From contig SSGY01000228.1 in assembly GCA_008017145.1 (NCBI GenBank), positions 1 through 8,696 on the forward strand: 8,696 bases of DNA, read 5' to 3'. A program made the position numbers and the translations under genes. Numbering within the stretch: the first letter of the stretch is position 1; each line of letters starts with the position of its first letter. Below are positions 6,299 to 8,696 of this stretch, in pieces. The notes under the pieces were generated by a model. That model worked only from the letters and a program-made list of their open reading frames with translations. It had not been told where the DNA came from and searched no databases. This DNA is from Neisseriales bacterium (lineage in GTDB: Bacteria > Pseudomonadota > Gammaproteobacteria > Burkholderiales > UBA11063).

Positions 6299-6732
6299 TT
6301 CAAATCTCCAATTTTAAGACCTTGTGGAAGATATTTAGTTAAAATTACTTGACCAAAGAAATGCCCCGGTACTCCACCGTAATTAGAGATTAAATCAGTA
6401 TTTGCACTACTGCCAGAAGTAAGACCATGAGATGAGCCTTTGGTATTCATAAATTCATCAAAATAGTTACCAAGTAATACTTTCATATTTGGAATTCTTT
6501 TACCTGCCCATCTGATAGCAAAAACAGTATCTGAAGCTGGATTAATGTATTCTTTAATTTGAGTATTTTCAGTATTGATTGATTTGATAACGTAATTGTC
6601 TGTAGTTTCAATATTACTTACCCAAGAGGATAGATTTTTAGCATCATTGTTGACCTCTTCTGATGACTCTCCAAGACTAGCATATGCCGAAAGAGAAATT
6701 GTTGCCAATAAGCAAAAGCATAATTTTTTCAT
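6295..6732 (-). CDS. DUF2844 exported protein, coupled to the DUF3443 gene
   Basis: This encodes 145 residues. MKKLCFCLLATISLSAYA is a signal peptide, with cleavage expected after Ala18. The mature part carries the DUF2844 core: NYVIKSINTENTQIKEYINP, then VFAIRWAGKRIPNMKVLLGN, then YFDEF, and ends LPQGLKIGDLK. The family's function is unknown. In Burkholderia-type genomes I know it as a neighbour of DUF3443, and here the pair is fused by a 4-bp ATGA stop/start overlap, which implies translational coupling and a joint role. Plausible jobs are a periplasmic chaperone, inhibitor or partner of the DUF3443 protein; none is shown. No clear Shine-Dalgarno precedes the ATG at 6732, but the signal peptide begins there. 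It is the first gene of the operon and is transcribed away from the amylase. Confidence 0.85.
   Translation of the reverse strand: MKKLCFCLLATISLSAYASLGESSEEVNNDAKNLSSWVSNIETTDNYVIKSINTENTQIKEYINPASDTVFAIRWAGKRIPNMKVLLGNYFDEFMNTKGSSHGLTSGSSANTDLISNYGGVPGHFFGQVILTKYLPQGLKIGDLK
6306..6309 (-). promoter_or_regulatory. Ribosome binding site for DUF3443 inside the DUF2844 gene
   Basis: GGAG on the minus strand lies within the last codons of the DUF2844 gene, 7 nt before the DUF3443 ATG at 6298. With the ATGA overlap it supports termination-reinitiation and fixes the DUF3443 start. Confidence 0.7.
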
Positions 6733-6742
6733 GATTGATAAC

Positions 6743-6807
6743 TTATAAAAAAATTTAACATGTGATTTTATCTTATTATAAAAAATTTAGTATGTAATTT
6801 TATCCTA
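6743..6807. repeat. Tandem repeat, two copies of about 33 bp, in the divergent promoter region
   Basis: Copy 1 (6743-6775) and copy 2 (6776-6807) both read TTAT-A(6-7)-TTTA, then a variable centre (ACATGTG versus GTATGTA), then ATTTTAT-C/T-TTA-like ends. They differ by about four substitutions and one A. The copies abut directly, so the period is about three helical turns. They begin 11 bp upstream of the DUF2844 ATG and overlap where its promoter must be; the minus strand has a perfect TATAAT at 6775-6780, across the junction, and a TAAAAT in each copy. They may be duplicated operator or promoter sequence. Confidence 0.65.
6775..6780 (-). promoter_or_regulatory. Candidate -10 of the DUF2844-DUF3443 operon
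   Basis: The minus strand reads TATAAT here, 42 bp upstream of the DUF2844 ATG, created at the junction of the two 33-bp repeats. No good -35 lies 16-18 bp further up, so confidence is low. Confidence 0.3.
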
Positions 6808-6831
6808 TAAACCTGAGTCCTCACTTTTTTA

Positions 6832-6851
6832 TGCTTAATATAGATTAAGCA
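6832..6851. promoter_or_regulatory. 20-bp palindrome, putative operator
   Basis: TGCTTAAT-N4-ATTAAGCA is a perfect dyad with 8-bp arms and a 4-bp centre, the size of a dimeric helix-turn-helix repressor site. No T-run follows on either strand in the terminator sense (the plus strand is preceded, not followed, by T6). It sits between the divergent DUF2844 and amylase genes, about 100 bp from one start and 143 bp from the other. Confidence 0.5.
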
Positions 6852-6871
6852 ATCCATAGATTTGTAACAAA

Positions 6872-6899
6872 TTGGTAGTTATAATTAAAATTATATAAA
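6872..6899 (+). promoter_or_regulatory. Candidate promoter of the amylase-family gene
   Basis: TTGGTA (6872-6877), a 16-bp spacer and TATAAA (6894-6899) form a reasonable sigma-70-type promoter about 95 bp upstream of the ATG. Alternatives in the same stretch are a perfect TATAAT at 6880-6885 without a good -35, and TTGACT (6920-6925) with a 16-bp spacer to a poor TAACTT. The region is AT-rich, so several matches are expected by chance. Confidence 0.3.
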
Positions 6900-6978
6900 G
6901 TTCCAGATGGTTAGCTTGGTTGACTAATAAAAATGTTAAAATAACTTGTTAAGTCTTATCAAATCAATTTGCGAATAG

Positions 6979-6985
6979 AGGGGAG
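6979..6985 (+). promoter_or_regulatory. Strong ribosome binding site of the amylase gene
   Basis: AGGGGAG with 8 nt to the ATG at 6994 is among the best Shine-Dalgarno matches in the window and decides the start codon, placing the signal peptide exactly at the N-terminus. Confidence 0.8.
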
Positions 6986-6993
6986 TTTTTATT

Positions 6994-8696
6994 ATGTTAA
7001 TTAAGAAATCAGTTTTGTTAGTGATAGCAGTTTTAACTAATAGTGCTTTTGCAGTTTCATCTGCTAGCATAACTTTAAATTTATTGCCAGCTAATGATTT
7101 GGATTTAAATCAAATATCTTGTCAAAATAATCAGTGTAACTGGAATAATAGCGCCAGCAGTAATATCAAAAGTGGCGAAAGTGATAATGATTTCTGTCGT
7201 GGAAACAATCAAAAAGTGGGCGGTAATAGCATTCGTCTTGGAAATAATGCTTATGGAATGTCTTTGCCTTCTGGTATTGCTGTAAGTGAGGCAAATCTTA
7301 AAAATCGCGATGCTATTCTACAATTATTTAATACACCATATAACAAAATAACACCTCAGATGCTAAGAGAGTATGTCAAACTAGGTTATTCTGCAATCTG
7401 GATTTCACCGCCGCAAAAAAATGCTTATGTTCCGTATTGGAAGAAAAATATTCCCGCATGGTATGGAGCATATCAACCTGTAGATTTTGGTCAGATTGGT
7501 GATGAGCATAATATAATGTCTTTTGGTTCTGCTCGGGAATTAGCAAATCTGGTTAATGAAGCACATAAAGCAGGGTTACAAATAATAGTTGATTTGGCAA
7601 TTCATCAGTTTGCTCAGCCTGGTGTGAACAATACTCCTTACTACACTGAATACCCAGGGCAGAAATACAACTTTGAATCTGGTAATATGACAGCAATTCA
7701 AACTTTCTGGTGGCCTCAAACTCGAGTTAAAAATTATCTACCATTGCCTACACTTAAATGCTCGGATAGCAATAATTATGATACGCCAGCAAGTATTGCA
7801 TTAGTTGGCAATAATCCTAACGGTAAAGTCTTTGCTAATAAAGTAGTTGAGAGTACACTATGGCAAAATGATTTTTCTGGTTTGAATGGATGGTTTGACG
7901 GTGTTCTGCCTGCAGGAAGCAATTCATCTGTCGGTGTTAAGCAAATTTCATGTCGTACGGAGGCTGTTTTTGCTGGATTTTCTGCATGGTTATTGGGTGC
8001 TGATTACGAGCATGGCAGTATGAAAACAGCTGCAGATCCGCTGCGTGGTTTTAATGTTGATGGCTTTAGAATTGATGATATCAGCGGACAAAGCGTCGAA
8101 TTTTATAATCGTTTATTTAAAGATGTAGCAAAATATAATAAATCTGGTAATCTATTTTTTGGCGAATATCCAACTGAATCAGCAACAGATTATTACCAAT
8201 ATATGGCAATAAGCACTGGTACAGGGGATCAGAATGCCATGCATACGATGAAAATGTTAAATTTCCCATTATTGGTTGCATTGAAACACGCTTTTAATGA
8301 TGATCAATTTCAGCAAACATTGCAGGCTAGTTTTAACTCGCAATATGCTTACCAAGGAATCGGTAAAATAAGAGCAAGTAATGCAATTAACTTGGTAATT
8401 GATCAAGATACTGCACCAGACAGCATCAGTTCACGAGCAATGTGTCCATGGAATGGCAAAGCACAGTTTCCGGATTATGTGATGAATTACTATTCTGCAC
8501 CATTAGCCTATGGTATTATCTTAGCGATGGAAGCTGGTACTCCATATATCTTCGCAGATATTCAGGCACAAAATCAACTAGGATTAACCGAGTCAGGTCT
8601 GTGGTCTTCTGATGTGGCAAATGGTAGTGTCTCATATTGGAATGAGAATGAGGTAATCGCAGGTGTTTATTTCCACAACCATACGCTTGGTAAAAC
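6994..8696 (+). CDS. Secreted GH13 alpha-amylase-family protein, 3'-truncated by the window edge
   Basis: The frame is open for 567 codons to the window end. AGGGGAG at 6979-6985, 8 nt before the ATG, sets the start. MLIKKSVLLVIAVLTNSAFA is a Sec signal peptide (cleavage after 20). An N-terminal segment with Cys 43, 48 and 68 precedes the (beta/alpha)8 barrel, which shows GYSAIWISPPQ (131-141) and YQPVDF (160-165). GH13 catalytic residues are visible: nucleophile D361 in GFRIDD, acid/base E391 in FFGEYP, and transition-state Asp D472 in VIDQD. Region I reads DLAIHQ (200-205), where the family has DxxxNH, and region IV reads DQD where it has NHD. Both invariant His of the -1 subsite are therefore Gln (205 and 471). 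Family members act on alpha-glucans such as starch or glycogen, and here the enzyme should be exported. The substrate, and even activity, are uncertain. It is divergent from the DUF2844 operon. Confidence 0.9.
   Translation, partial: MLIKKSVLLVIAVLTNSAFAVSSASITLNLLPANDLDLNQISCQNNQCNWNNSASSNIKSGESDNDFCRGNNQKVGGNSIRLGNNAYGMSLPSGIAVSEANLKNRDAILQLFNTPYNKITPQMLREYVKLGYSAIWISPPQKNAYVPYWKKNIPAWYGAYQPVDFGQIGDEHNIMSFGSARELANLVNEAHKAGLQIIVDLAIHQFAQPGVNNTPYYTEYPGQKYNFESGNMTAIQTFWWPQTRVKNYLPLPTLKCSDSNNYDTPASIALVGNNPNGKVFANKVVESTLWQNDFSGLNGWFDGVLPAGSNSSVGVKQISCRTEAVFAGFSAWLLGADYEHGSMKTAADPLRGFNVDGFRIDDISGQSVEFYNRLFKDVAKYNKSGNLFFGEYPTESATDYYQYMAISTGTGDQNAMHTMKMLNFPLLVALKHAFNDDQFQQTLQASFNSQYAYQGIGKIRASNAINLVIDQDTAPDSISSRAMCPWNGKAQFPDYVMNYYSAPLAYGIILAMEAGTPYIFADIQAQNQLGLTESGLWSSDVANGSVSYWNENEVIAGVYFHNHTLGK

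Noticed and set aside
6880..6895. TATAATT-AA-AATTATA dyad as an operator
   Set aside because: It is pure A/T in an AT-rich promoter stretch and overlaps promoter-like hexamers, so a chance or promoter explanation is sufficient.

Overview
The window is AT-rich DNA from a Gram-negative bacterium. Three genes encode lipoproteins or Sec-exported proteins with short Lys-rich signal peptides, and a UPF0225/YchJ protein and a beta-carbonic anhydrase are also present. The most telling marker is an adjacent DUF2844-DUF3443 gene pair, an arrangement I associate with Burkholderia-type Betaproteobacteria. With base composition this low, an AT-rich betaproteobacterium (for example a low-GC member of Neisseriales) is a reasonable guess. 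It is an inference, not a determination. I saw no rRNA, tRNA, IS element, phage gene or CRISPR array.

Layout. (1) 1-471 (+) is the 3' part of a beta-class carbonic anhydrase; the window opens at the Arg of its CxDSR zinc motif. A perfect 14-bp hairpin (515-550) separates it from the convergent gene. (2) 554-2668 (-) is a 704-residue lipoprotein with two DUF1566 (Lcl C-terminal-type) domains and a DUF1554-like C-terminal domain. (3) 2867-3788 (-) is a LysR-type regulator broken near its 3' end: one extra base in a G5 run (2987-2991) ends it at 2970, while the remaining 39 codons of a normal LysR C-terminus lie in the next frame down to 2867. (4) 3887-4282 (-) is a one-SEC-C-motif UPF0225 protein. 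(5) 4531-4725 (+) is a 64-residue secreted peptide of unknown function, preceded by two near-identical 14-bp boxes exactly 21 bp apart. A possible 55-codon ORF (4691-4858, -) converges on it. (6) 6732-4970 (-) is a two-gene operon, DUF2844 then DUF3443, coupled by a 4-bp ATGA overlap and closed by a hairpin terminator at 4917-4945. (7) 6994-8696 (+) is a secreted GH13 alpha-amylase-family enzyme, cut off by the window end and divergent from the operon.

How they may work together. The window is dominated by exported proteins. The DUF3443 lipoprotein has both DTGS/DSGT motifs and several other landmarks of a bilobal pepsin-type aspartic peptidase, and its translationally coupled DUF2844 partner could serve as a periplasmic helper or inhibitor. 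The amylase keeps the GH13 catalytic triad but has Gln in place of both invariant subsite histidines. The 261-bp gap between the operon and the amylase carries a 33-bp tandem repeat and a 20-bp palindrome that look like regulator sites and might control both directions. These functional links are inferences from arrangement and motifs.
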